Shown here: one piece after another, positions 1 to 11,874 of the stretch
Position numbering within the stretch: the stretch's first letter is position 1
How the letters are laid out: the number at the start of each line of letters is the position of its first letter
Origin: Paramacrobiotus metropolitanus
Taxonomy: Eukaryota; Tardigrada; Eutardigrada; Parachela; Macrobiotidae
Assembly: GCF_019649055.1 (NCBI RefSeq)
Contig: NW_026570307.1
Coordinates: 434,001 to 498,000, forward strand
Direction of reading: 5' to 3'
Length of the DNA stretch: 64,000 bases
Made by a program: the position numbers and the translations under genes
Notes under the pieces: model-generated
What the model was told of the DNA's origin: nothing
The model's database searches: none
What the model saw: only the letters and a program-made list of their open reading frames with translations

Positions 1-223
1 TGGTGTTTTAGAACTGCAATATTAAGCTTACGCGATTCCAATGTTCCACTACGTTCTTAAGGTTAACCTCGACCGATGGCGAATGAGGAAAGCCTTGCGA
101 ATATTTTTCTACGAGTTTAACGTCGTTTTCTCAATAAGAATGATGATCTGAAAAGCGGTTTGCTTCATTTGTAGCAGAATTCTGAACCAGTCGTGTTTTG
201 TTACAGCGTCAGATATTTCCGAT

Positions 224-3200
224 ATGCCGCCCACTCCTCATGAAGAGGAATGGCTTCCTTGGGACGGAATGGATGGTATCGACATGAACGATTACGATGG
301 TGCCCGTTTTGAACCCTCATCTCCCGCTCCGAATCCCCCTCCACCACCTTTAGCATCCGTTGACCGCCGTCTTAGTGTCATCACGCTGTCGGAGTCACCT
401 TTACACAGGACCCCGGCTCCTCTTTCATGCAAGACAATATTTGTCTCTCCGAGTCCCGAGACATCACCGCAGAAGCCGAATGGACCGGCGGCTGTCCTTC
501 CCAGTCCCCTCTCTCGGCCGGATACATCGGTGTCAGTTCTGAACACCTCTCTGCTATCTCAGCACGGTAAATTTAAAGGCAATTTCCGTGATGACGGCTC
601 ATCTGGGCGCTACGAGAAGGACTTCAGTCACACGCCGAAAATGCGTGCGGTCTTCAAGGCCACTTTTGGACTGCGTACATTCCGCACCAATCAACTGCAG
701 GCTGTCAATGCGGCCTGCCTAGGCGAGGACTGCTTTATTCTGATGCCAACCGGTGGCGGGAAGAGTCTATGTTATCAGCTGCCGGCGCTGGTCAGCGGTG
801 GGGTGACCGTCGTGGTCTCGCCGTTGAAATCGTTGATTCAAGATCAAGTGCACCATCTCAGTGTGCTGCGGATCAACGCCAAGGCTCTCTCTTCCGACAC
901 ACCCAGCGGCGAGCAGAACGAGATTTATCAGGATCTTAACAGCCCCAAACCGAAGATCGCTTTGTTGTATTTAACACCGGAAAAACTTTCAGAGAAGTAT
1001 GGTGCCAAGATCCGTGCGGCACTGATGACGGCGCATGGGAATGGTCAGCTGACGCGGTTTGTCATCGATGAAGCGCACTGTGTCTCGCAGTGGGGACATG
1101 ATTTTCGACCGGAGTATAAACAATTGTGTGGTTTGCGCACACTGTTCCCCGCTGTGCCCATGATGGCGTTAACCGCCACAGCCAGTCCGCGTGTACGCGA
1201 GGATATCTTGAAACAGTTGGGAATGAAGAATCCAAAGTGGTTTATGCAGAGTTTCAATCGGACCAACTTGAAGTACGAAATTCAGAATAAAAATCCGAAG
1301 GCGGCGTTTGACCAGATGGTGAAACTGATGCAGGACGAGTTTAAGAACGCATCGGGAATCATCTACTGTTTAGCGCAGCGAGATTGCGAGACATTGGCGA
1401 ATCAGTTATCGAATCAGGGCATTAATGCGGTACCCTATCATGCTGGACTGGACAAAGATTTACGCGCGGAGACCCAGCGAAATTGGATGCGCAATACAAC
1501 GCGTGTTGTGTGCGCCACCATTGCATTTGGTAAAATTTTTCTCAGATTAGTTTATTTGGTTTCGCTTAAAAAATTGAAAAGCAACTTAACCAGCGCAAAA
1601 TCAAAATTATTCTTAATTGTTAATTTCGCTGATTTAATTACATATTTAAAATCGTTTCGGGCTTAATGCGTTTGACTTCGCCACATATTTACTTATTAGT
1701 ATTCATTGTAATTTGTAGCATAATACTACAACGGCAACTTCCAAGCTGCCACTAGTGGAGTGGGTTAATCCACCCTTACCACGATAAACGAGGTTTGATG
1801 GTTCGTCGGTGATCTTACGATGTTAGCGAATTTCCCAAAAATCAATTATGCAACTACGAACATGTTAACCGATGCCGGCGCGATAGTCAAAGTGCACGCA
1901 CATTTGTAATCAGCAGAAAAGTCATTGGGGAAGAGCAAGGGCAAGGGCAAGAGTAAGAATGATTTCAGAACATTCAGACAATCTCAGAAGTCTAGAAAAT
2001 CCACGTTAGAAGTGGTCATCTCGTACAAGTACACATTCAGATGTTTCCGCTTGAACTAGCCCAATGAGGTGTACATCTTCACTACAGATCTCATTTGTAC
2101 GGCTACAATACGATTTGAAGTTATGCTTAATTTTTGATTCTGGAGTTGTTTTCGATTTTCGAAGAACCATAGTTTGATATACCTAACTGAGCGGCTTATG
2201 CTGTCAATTATGGAATCATTATGGATTTTTGTAGGTATGGGTATCGACAAACCAGATGTGCGCTTTGTGTTCCATTACTCCATTCCGAAATCAGTGGAAG
2301 GCTATTATCAGGAAACCGGCCGCGCTGGTCGTGATGGGAAAAGCGCAACGTGTATCCTGTTCTACAATTACAACGATGTTTCCCGGCACCGCAAGTTGGT
2401 GGAGAAAGACAAGGGCGGAACTGCCCAAACCAAACAAGTTCACCTGGACAATTTGAAACGCGTTGTGCAGTTCTGTGAAACCCGCGCCGACTGTCGACGC
2501 ACCATGTTAATGGAATACTTTGGCGAGGTCTTCGACCGGAAGTTGTGTGCGCAGAGCAAATATCCGTGTGATAATTGCGAGATGCAGGATCGCTATCACT
2601 CCAAGGATGTAACCGAAGAAGCTAAAAAAGTCATCAAATGTCTGATGAATTATTTGGGCCCGCGAGGATCCAGGCCCAAAAGTCCATTAACGCTGCTGCA
2701 GTTGGTGGATATTGTGCGGGGCTCCGCTGCGCAGGGTATTATGACCAAAGGATTGGACCGTTTGGATATTTATAAGCTAGGTTGGTGACCGTTCGCCAGG
2801 GTTTTTGCTTTTTAAACCGCATTTATGGCGTATACTTGAATGCTTTTTGAAACTCTTAGAATTTTTCGTGCAAGCATTTTTCGTCGGCAGTATATATCAC
2901 TCACAAACTTTAGATATAAAAAATATTTCTTCAGTGTTAATTTATTTTTTGACCGTCGACCCCAAGTGTCAAGACAGCATGACCCCGCTAAATCTTTGCA
3001 ATGAAATTTATGCGCAACGCAAATTTCGCAATTTATAAAATTTCGCAACGTAATTTATGCTAACTAACAGGTGCGGATTTTTATCGTAAAAGCATTTTTA
3101 TTACTTTTTTTTGCTTTTACGACATAATGTCATGTTCTTGTAACTACTTTAGTGTAAATGAATATCTGGCCTTTGGCGTAATTTTTGCGCTTTTACAGGT

Positions 3201-4262
3201 GCAAGCATGAGCCGAGCCGAAACAGACTCCTTTGTGCGAAAACTGCTGCTGGACGACTGTCTGGAAGAAATGCCAACAACAATACAGATCAAAACCGGAC
3301 CGATGGTCGTCTGCTATCTCGGCTTAGGAAAAAACGCTGCCGATTTATTAGCAAACAAACGAAAGGTCGTGATTCATATAGAAAAGCCCTCGACCAAACA
3401 AGACGTCACCGCAGGCGTACTAACGCCTGAGGAACAACTGAATGAAGAGTGCGAGGCGGAAATCAAACTTGCCATGCAGGAACAGGCTACAAAACATAAT
3501 TACATGTCGTACAAATACGTTCTTCCTGATGGCGTCATCACGGATTTAGCGGCTAATATGCCGGTAACCGAGGAGGACATGTTTTTGGTGGAAGGTATGA
3601 CGGACGCCAGAGCTACGTTAGCCGGACCCAGATTGTTGGAGATCCTGAAGGATTTTGCCAAACGGCGCGCGGAGCTCCGTGAGCAGGCCATTCGGACACC
3701 TGTTGCACCGACCAAAAGCGGAGCCAAACGGAGAAATGATCCGGCTGCGCCCAAACCCCGTCCCACCGTGTTCCTTAGCGATGATGAAGAGGATGCGGAA
3801 AATGAGGAGGATAGAGATGTCATTCCGATTGATAGCGACGAGGAACACGCAGTGTCACCGTATTTTGATGGGAACTCGAAGAAACGCATCAGTCAGAGCG
3901 ATGATGAAGCCCCCAGCGCCAAAAAGCCCCGGATGAGGAAAGCGCGGAAGCCCCGTGCACCGCGGAAACCCGGCAGTGGATCGAATAACTATCATAATTT
4001 TAAAAAATACGGATGGAAAAAGAAAGCGGTTGCTGAGGGAGCAGGCAGTGGAGGTGCATCGAATGTCAAGTTTTGTGGACGGAATGGGCAAGGCAGTCTG
4101 CAGAGGTCGGGATTCAGTGGAACCAGTGGTGCGCCGGCGGTTTACAATGAAAATGCGCACCAGGTGTCAGGGGCAGGGATGAAGAAGGGAGGTTTTCCGA
4201 AGGCGAAAAGCACCGGTGGCGCCATCGGTAGAATAGATAACTGGATGATGCCGCCGCCGTAG
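224..4262 (+). CDS. BLM: BLM-type RecQ DNA helicase, three exons
   Basis: ATP-dependent 3'-5' DNA helicase of the Bloom-syndrome RecQ class, which unwinds recombination and replication intermediates in the nucleus. Exons 224-1529, 2235-2780 and 3199-4262 join in frame to about 971 residues. Seen: Walker [18 protein letters not shown] box ([17 protein letters not shown]), the [10 protein letters not shown] motif VI across exon 2, and a RecQ-C-terminal zinc module with cysteines in CETRADC and YPCDNCE. An HRDC-like segment ([16 protein letters not shown]) follows in exon 3, then an acidic stretch and a Lys/Arg-rich tail fitting a nuclear localisation signal. The first junction restores AFG|MGIDKP and the second [10 protein letters not shown]. 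The N-terminus is much shorter than human BLM (about 1417 aa). The frame stays open upstream of the ATG to a ttacag at 201-206, so a 5' exon may lie outside the window. The helicase call is certain; BLM over other RecQs rests on the HRDC domain and tail. Confidence 0.93.
1931..1957. repeat. short purine-rich hexamer repeat in helicase intron 1
   Basis: A run of imperfect gcaagg/gcaaga hexamers lies inside the 705-bp first intron of the helicase gene. It is a simple-sequence tract and no function is visible. Confidence 0.4.
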
Positions 4263-4508
4263 AATCATAATAGTCGTTGATCTCGCGTGTGCCGTATTTT
4301 CTGGAAAATGCATTTTACCGGATTTGCTCAGTACCTTAATATTTTGAGGTACGGTTTTTGTTGACCTTTATCTGCGAAATATTTGTGGCTTGGTTGTTTT
4401 TCGTATTCTTCGCTCTTTTTTATTTCTCTTTTTAAATGTGTGCGAATTAAACTGCAATGAAAAACATAAGAGAAAAAGCAAAACAGGCTGTTATGGGCAG
4501 TGGTTTCC

Positions 4509-5419
4509 TTATTTTTTACCCAGCAACAGCGAGTACAATAAACGGTTGTCATTTGAAGAACTGAGAGAACTGTAGGGATTAAGAAGAGAGCTGTAATCCG
4601 ATAAAGATCCCAGGGAACTGTAGCGGTTGAGAAGGGAACCGTAATCAGACAAAGAATTCAGAGAACCATAGGGATTTAGGAGTGAGCTGTAGTCCGATAA
4701 TGAGCTCAGAGAACTATAGGGATTAAGGAGGGAGCTGTAGTCCGATAAAGAATTCCGAGAGCTGTAAGGATTAAGGAGGGAGGTTAAGAGACTGGGTCCA
4801 TACAACGACGAATACGGCGAATAATCGGAACCGGAAAAGCCTCCATAAGATCCGTATAAGCTCCCATAGTTGCCGTAGTTGTTGTTGTAATTGTTATACG
4901 TGCACCCTACGAATATGTTTTAAGGTTATTAGGACGCCGAAGTACTTAGGAAAAACAGGTACCGGTGCATCGCCACGTGGAGTTTTTGATTAATCAAGTC
5001 TTGCAATGGCGTTAAAATGAGCCGATATGCCATATCGTACCGTATATGCGGTGCTTGTAGTTTGTTCGAAATGCAATAACGCTTTGCATGTAACGATGGC
5101 ATATGCCATTATTATACAAATAACAATTTACAGCTTTACTGTATAATAAGTATTGCTTCTAAAAGGTTTTAAAAGTGGTTGCGCAAACTTTTACCGGGAT
5201 AGGCATAGGAATACAGTTGACCATCGCAAAGATACTGCTGACCAGATGCTAACCCGATCGCTCCTGCAAATACTCAACAAAAGAGCTATATTATTATCGA
5301 GGTTTCAGCATATGTTAAAAATTTATCGGAATTTGGATTTTAATTCTGACAGTTAAAACGCATATTGTATACTCACCGAGCGATAACAGGCAAAACACTG
5401 GCAATTTCCGGTGGCGCAT
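4509..5419 (-). CDS. secreted Tyr/Ser/Leu/Asn-rich repeat protein with YLC(D/N)G module (copy A)
   Basis: Not a family I recognise. Three exons on the minus strand (5419-5377, 5263-5195, 4906-4509) join in frame with phase-1 introns to about 169 residues. Exon 1 plus the start of exon 2 encode a clear signal peptide (MRHRKLPVFCLLSLGAIGLASG). Exon 2 then gives QQYLCDGQLYSYAYPG, and the next intron splits a cysteine module completed by CTYNNYNNN. The body is Tyr/Asn/Gly-rich, then becomes about five copies of a 16-residue unit like SLLNPYSSLSSLSDYS, ending LLGKK. Only two cysteines follow the signal peptide, which suggests one intrachain or interchain disulfide. It is the downstream-most of three co-oriented paralogues and converges with the helicase gene. 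An extracellular structural or adhesive role is inference from composition only. Confidence 0.85.
4560..4790 (-). repeat. 48-nt coding minisatellite in copy A
   Basis: About 4.5 imperfect copies of a 48-bp unit (16 codons) encode the SLLNPYSS...SLSDY repeat. The unit is recognisable on the plus strand by recurring gtccgataa and gggattaaggagggagctgt blocks. Copies differ mostly at silent and Ser/Asn/Gly positions. Confidence 0.8.
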
Positions 5420-6251
5420 TTGTGATCAGGTTGTTTGTAAGTATTTTAATACGAACAAGTACTTCGTGTACAGAGTAAGCCACCTGTTGATTTGCATCAG
5501 TGAAAAGTAATACGAAAAATTTCATAATAAGCGTTGTTTTATATACAAGTTGTTAAAGAGGCTAAAAAGCGACAAGCTAACAATAGTTGCTACCTAATTC
5601 TGTGCTGGTTAGTGCTAAACCTTTTGTGTTTTTGTTTGTCTTATGCATGTAACCTGCATTGTTTTTATACCTTACATTATTGTAAACCAGTTTTGTAGAC
5701 GGGAAGTATTGGTTTCTCTAATTTCAGTAATGTCATGCTTTTTTGTCTCGCAACAATGCAAAACAAAACTGATTGTTGGGCTTATCGCGAGCGCATTTTT
5801 GTATTACACTCCGCTTTGCTACAAACTGCAAAGCATGCGATTTTTTAAATAGGTAACTCCAAACAAGTACGTAGTAAAAACAGCGAAATTTAAAAAGGGT
5901 TCGAAATTCGGCTGGCCGTCTGCCCTAAGCATGTGTTCAAGCAATGGTGTGCAACTGCATTCTATTTATTGTATATGAGCAAATTCTACCGAATAGTAAT
6001 ATTATGTGTATAGAGTTAATTTGCCATCACATTTTGGGGGTTTTCATCGAAAATATTTGCGGCTTGACCCTCCCCATCTTTTACTTTTCTTTCCGTTTTT
6101 TATTTTACTTTTAAATGCATGCGAATTGAAATTCATAACAGTTAACCAGCGCAAAAAGATATCTAACTGATTCCGCGAAAAAGTACAGATAGATCAATAC
6201 TGATCTATCCTTATTCCTTAGGACAGATTAATCTGTTATAAGGAGTTCTGC

Positions 6252-7323
6252 TTATTTTTTCCCAAGTAAGGATGAATAATACAGAGAGCTCAGAGAACTG
6301 TAGGGGTTCAGAAGAGAACTGTACAAGCTTGATCCATATTGTGAAGAATACGGTGAATAGCCGGAACCGTAGAGGCTGTTGTAGCTGCTGCCATAGTATC
6401 CGTTGGAAGAGGGATAGTAACGCCCGGAATTCCCATAATTGCCGTAACCGCTTCCATAATTACTATATCCGCTACCGTAGCTTCCATATCCGCTTCCATA
6501 GTTTCCGTATCCGCTTCCATAGTTCCCGTAGCCATAATTATTGTTGTAGCTATTCCCGTAGTTGTATGTGCATCCTATAAAAAAACGCTTACTACTATTG
6601 GATATATCGTACATGTTTGACTCAGATCTAGAGAGACAATCGTATGATTTGTTTGTACCTCACTTTTATGCATTTGTGACCTTGAAAGTGTGCCACTTGA
6701 TGTTATTTAAAAGTTACCCTGGTACTTTTCGAGATGTAGTGTAGTTAGGTGGATACTGACTAAAGATTAGATTGCAACAATAAATGCACAGCATACAGAT
6801 AGTATGATTCTGCTTTTTCCTGACCTCAAAAGCACAAAGCTTTTTCCTGCAGAGCACAACGCCGTGATATTTGCCGTTACGACTTACGACAGCAAAAAAA
6901 TATATATTTATGCTACTTAACTTTATTTATTTATGCTACTAAAATATAATATATATGTATGCTACGAAACTATAGTTTAACAATAACAACGCTCAAGTAG
7001 TGCACTGATAAAATTTAATGTTATTTCGGTAAATACGTACTGCCAAGGATATAATATCTGAGTAATCGAAGCTAAGTCGTCGTAGCCGTAAATGTACGAG
7101 TATTATCGTAAAAACCTTACCGGAATATGGATAGGAATAGAGTTGACCATTGCATAGGTACTGTAGACTAGAAACCAACCCGATCGAACCTGCAAGTACT
7201 CAATAAAATCAATTAAAGGCATTGTTTTTTAAAGTTTTTTCCCATATATTTGAAGTACTGTATATAAAATAGCAACGCACCAGCGGAAGCCAGGCATAGC
7301 ACCAACAATTTCCAGTGATCCAT
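6252..7323 (-). CDS. secreted Gly/Tyr-rich repeat protein with YLCNG module (copy B)
   Basis: Paralogue of the gene at 4509-5419 with the same architecture. Exons 7323-7281 (43 nt), 7189-7121 (69 nt) and 6574-6252 match copy A's first two exon lengths and phases exactly, giving about 144 residues. The signal peptide is MDHWKLLVLCLASAGSIGLVSS. The module QYLCNGQLYSYPYSG|CTYNYGN follows, split by an intron at the same place. The central region is different: about five copies of a heptad G(N/S)YGSGY. The C-terminus (NPYSSLSSL...SSLLGKK) again resembles copy A. Composition recalls glycine/tyrosine-rich cuticle, silk or byssal proteins, but I can name no family. Two cysteines follow the signal peptide. 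Confidence 0.85.
6431..6535 (-). repeat. 21-nt coding repeat in copy B (YGSGYGN heptads)
   Basis: Roughly five 21-bp units, visible on the plus strand as repeated tatccgcttccatag-type blocks, encode Tyr-Gly-Ser-Gly-Tyr-Gly-(Asn/Ser). The heptad has no counterpart in copy A. Confidence 0.75.
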
Positions 7324-8228
7324 TTTTGATTACGGAGTACGGTGGATTTTGTTCAGTCACTTGCCAACACTTGCATGATTTGAAAACTTGACATATTTCA
7401 TGGTTTATATATACTTTCCCAGTTTTCTTTTAAACTGAACATACAATCAATGCTTCATTTTTATGTGCTGTTTGGCGTTAAAATTTCGCCTCTATTTATT
7501 TGCTTTGGACCTGTATTGTTTTATATTATATTATAAACCAGTTTCGAAGACGACACTTTTTGTTAAGTGAAGTTTCGGTAATGTCACGCGGTAACAATGC
7601 AAATCAAAACTAATTGTTGGACTGATTAGAAGTGACATTGTCTGTTTCACTTGCTCTGCTGCAAAACAGCCATGCCGGCGTTTTTTTTCACGGTGGGTAA
7701 TGTAAACATATACTCTGCTAATTTTTTGCAGTATAAATTCTGGTCATCGATACAGACTGATGCATGCCTATCCAGTGCCTATAAAGTAATATCAAGGTCC
7801 TGTATTCTGAAATGCGATATGTTCATTATTGTACGATGCGGATTGTTCATACGAAGATTTCTGATCGCTGAATATTTTACCGGCCCGGGATCGCAACCAG
7901 TGCAACCACAGTAAAGGAAGAATATGTTTAGGATTACTGTGCACAATTATTGTACTTGTCCGTAAATATTATAGTTGTTTTAAAGGTTACGTTCTTGATG
8001 CAATAATAATTAGTACGAATGGAGTTATGTAGTGCAAGTCCTGTTTATTGCAGTGATAAATTTTATTACTGATAAGCGATAACCATTCGAAGCAAAAAAA
8101 CTGTAGCTCCATAACTATTGCGCTGCGAAGCATTTTTTATTTTGATCATTATTAAACAAGCAGCAAATGTTTGCCATATGAATTACATAGTTACTCCGGC
8201 AGGTAATTCAAATATTATTATTAGAGAA

Positions 8229-8733
8229 CTATTTTCCGGTGTTGTATGTGCAAGCCGGATTTGGATAAGAAGATAGGACGCCATTGCAGAGATATTGAGT
8301 TCCCGTATTGCCGTAATTGTAGCCGTATAATCCGTTATTACTGTATACATTATTATAGGGATAATATCCGTATCCTCCATATCCTCCGTAGTTGTAGTTA
8401 TTATAGTAGCTGTAGGGATTGTTGTACGTTCCCAGTCCGTAATTATTGTACAGCCCGGTTGTCCCGTATGTGCATGCGGGATTCGGATACGAGTAAGAAA
8501 TGCCGTTGCACAGGTATGTTGTCTGGGACATGCCGGTCCTAAACAACCCTAAAAAATAGCATACGAAACATAAAACCACGAAAATGCGTACAAAAAGGAG
8601 ATCGTGACTGTTTTTATGATTATCAGGATTTAGTACATAATACGATACGATCATACGAGTATAAAAACTGCACAAATTCACACGTACCGAAAATTAACAG
8701 AAGACCGGCAAGCGTTAGCGTAGTTTTAGACAT
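8229..8733 (-). CDS. secreted Tyr/Asn/Gly-rich protein with two YLCNG modules (copy C)
   Basis: Third member of the cluster, unrecognised family. Exons 8733-8688 and 8548-8229 join with a phase-1 intron to about 121 residues. The signal peptide is MSKTTLTLAGLLLIFG followed by LFRTGMSQ. Unlike copies A and B it has two complete modules: TTYLCNGISYSYPNPACTY just after the signal peptide and TQYLCNGVLSSYPNPACTY at the extreme C-terminus. They flank a Tyr/Asn/Gly-rich linker (for example GGYGGYGYYPYNN). Both modules lie in a single exon, so the intron that splits the module in A and B is absent. Four cysteines follow the signal peptide. This copy most clearly defines the module as YLCNG-x3-SYPNPACTY. 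Confidence 0.85.
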
Positions 8734-9818
8734 TTTACACTACTGATTATTGCCAAAACTAAATACTATATACAGCTTTCAATTAGGTAAAAAACGGTAA
8801 TAAGCGATATTATATGGATGGTTGTGAAAATGCGGTAAACTGTAACAAACTGTTCCCTTTTGCTTGGCCACATTATTATATACGGTTTGCATAAGTGTTT
8901 TATAAGCGACCACTGACAACTGGCATGTTTACTCCATATAAACTGGACATCCGGATTATGTAACCAGATTCTTAGGTATAAAGGTAATTTTGTCATAGTC
9001 GTGGAAATATGGGTGTACATCGGTTTCCTTGTCCAAATGGACGTATTTGATTACGGGAATAAACTGACAGTGTTAGTGTTAGAAGACAAACATTCAAGGT
9101 TGCATGTTCAGCAGGGCGGCATACTTAAAATGTCTTATCCGGGCGGGTTTTTATAGTGCTTAAGCATATTATCCGCAAGAACGAGCAGATTATCCGGCAT
9201 GAGGCGGCATCCATGCTTGGATAACTGCCCAGAATTTTTGCCGGTTTTGGGATGACAGAAAATTAGAAGTACAGTGCATATTCGAGAATTCAAGAAAGTT
9301 TTAAATACCACAAGGTGTACGATGTCTTCAAAAGGTAACACACAAACCATGTATTAAATTAAAGTACCCTAACGCATTCATTTTCCTATGTGCGTTTTTG
9401 GACTTTTCGGGTGCATATGTTTGTGCATTGCACTTCTTCTTATCAAAGTCTGAAGCAAACTTCCGGTTATGTAATTTTTATGCCACGGTAAACAAAAGGT
9501 AGAAAAATTTCTATAAACACTTATAAAGTAGCGAAGCATAGATTTATAAAATACAGGCAGATGTGCATGGTCTTATATTCTCTGGATAAACAATTTTTAG
9601 TAGTGTTACCTTCGCACTTTCGATATCAAAAAAAGAACAGTAAAGAAATGAACATAAAAAATTAGACAGAATTCACATCATTTTTTAGCGAAATGCCGAT
9701 TTAATACGTATGTTTCTCTTCTCGATGTTGGAAATGATTTGTTTTGCCGGAAAATTAGCTGCAGCCTGCAATAGAAGTACTTACTGACTGTGAGTACAGT
9801 CTGTACAGATATGTAGGC
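8734..9818. other. intergenic, no gene recognised
   Basis: Upstream region of the copy C gene up to the transposon. Open frames here are short, lack splice partners and have no recognisable product. Copy C's promoter should lie at its left edge, but I see no convincing TATA box. Confidence 0.5.
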
Positions 9819-9821
9819 TTA

Positions 9822-10928
9822 CCAGGGCACGGTCAGAGGTTCGCCTCTCGGAAAATTTGAATTTTTTTCTGGAGAGAGAGTAGACCTAGGGCATATTAAA
9901 AAAATTACTTTCATCGGCAATGGTCCAGTGGGCTTGGTCAAACACGTATTTAATCGTTGCCGGTATTGCTTGTATTGCATTGCCGTACTGCCGCACTAGT
10001 ACTGATTACTGAACTGTCAAATTTTATTTTCCGACTTCTGTGTTACCCATTTTCATGTGGTTTTTTTCTTCTTTATTTTAATTTTATTTTCTTAATCACT
10101 GTTTTGAAAATTTAAAATTTTTATAGAATCTCGCCCCTTGTCGACTGTGCTGAACCGCCCGCGTGCTGCAAATATTTTAGAGCTCAATATGGCGAGATTC
10201 TCTAAAACTTTTAAATTTTCAAAACAGTAATTTAGGAAATAAATCAAATGAGGAGTAAAAACTACAGGGATAACGGGTAACACAGAACTCGGAAATGAAA
10301 TGTGTTTCAGTAGAAGTTTAATTAGTAAAAAACATTGTACGGTTAATACGGCAATGATACGAGTATATGTGCATGCAGTATTATAACAATTCGTGATTCT
10401 CGCCGAGACTGCGGACTGGCATTGTGTCATTTTGACGTCACTAACAAACAGGGATTTTGGAGTGCGCCAACAGGAGAATTATGCATTCGCTCTGTTTCTG
10501 TTCGTGTGCTAGAATTTTCGAGGCGGTAATGCAATAAAGTGGCCACAACACCAGCGCTAAATTTAAAAATGCCGTAAACATTTTTATCACACATTTTTTC
10601 CTCGTTTGCAGAGGATGGTTTTCTGTAAATTTTCATGTATCTGCCCAATTAACCAACAACGTAGTTTGCGAACGCGCGCTGTTTAAAAAGTGCCGGGATA
10701 AGCACTTGTTGTTATGGGCCTACGATGACTTCCCGGCGCACCGTAGGCGCACGGCTGCCAACCGCCACAGGGTACCATCCTGGCGAGAATCGTCAATTAA
10801 ATTCGTGTTTGACCTCGCCCACTGGATCATTGCCGATGAAAGTATTTTTTTAAATATATCCTGGGCCTACCCTCACTCCATGAAAAAAAAAAAATTTTTC
10901 TGAGAGCGAACCTCTGACCGTGCCCTGG
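9822..10928. mobile_element. non-autonomous DNA transposon (MITE-like), PIF/Harbinger-type candidate
   Basis: The ends are inverted repeats: 9822 begins ccagggcacggtcagaggtt and 10928 ends with its complement. Similarity continues for about 140 bp on each side (9822-9960 against 10795-10928), by eye around 80-85% identical. Blocks such as ctttcatcggcaatg and ggtcaaacacg are conserved on both arms. Each end is flanked by TTA (9819-9821 and 10929-10931), consistent with a 3-bp target-site duplication, which is typical of PIF/Harbinger; a chance match cannot be excluded. No transposase frame is visible inside, so it would be mobilised in trans. The interior holds a second long imperfect palindrome. 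The superfamily assignment is inference from the TSD alone. Confidence 0.7.
9960..10375. repeat. long imperfect palindrome inside the transposon
   Basis: The left arm (about 9960-10145) and right arm (about 10188-10375) are inverted copies around a short spacer. Examples are cactgttttgaaaatttaaa...gaatctcgcc at 10097-10137, complementary to ggcgagattctctaaaactttt... at 10190, and ttctgtgttaccc at 10036, complementary to gggtaacacagaa at 10277. A transcript would fold into one long hairpin. Confidence 0.7.
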
Positions 10929-11217
10929 TTAGTCTGGTGCGCTCTGCAAGGTGTTTTGTCATATTTTTTATTTATACTTCTATACGAGTAGATGAGAATC
11001 AACGAAACCGTACTTTAATTTATTCGATCATATTAATTTTTATTGTTTTTCAGTTTTCATACCCATACGTGATACGAGTTATTAACTTTTTAAGGCTAAT
11101 TTGTTTTTCGAGGAGCATGATTTCAAATGCTTGCTTCTTTATGTAGCTTTATGTACATTTTGAAGCTACCTTTTGTAGATCTAGTAACTCTAGTTACATT
11201 CTAAATCTGGAAACTGA

Positions 11218-11874
<657 letters not shown>

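Larger units (their letters stand above)
4370..7670. repeat. tandem segmental duplication, two units of about 1.6 kb
   Basis: Unit 1 (about 4370-5850) and unit 2 (about 6040-7670) are diverged direct copies. Each carries one YLCNG-type gene. Similarity continues outside the coding exons: the 3' flanks share atatttg(t/c)ggcttg and aaatg(t/c)(g/a)tgcgaatt blocks near 4378-4450 and 6050-6125. The 5' flanks share ataaaccagttt, gtaatgtca and aacaatgcaaa(a/t)caaaact blocks near 5655-5780 and 7530-7620. This shows duplication of genomic DNA rather than convergence of repeats. Exact borders need an alignment. Confidence 0.75.

Noticed and set aside
9135-9350. Possible transposase fragment on the minus strand
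   Set aside because: A 71-codon frame without catalytic motifs, outside the transposon ends; no support.
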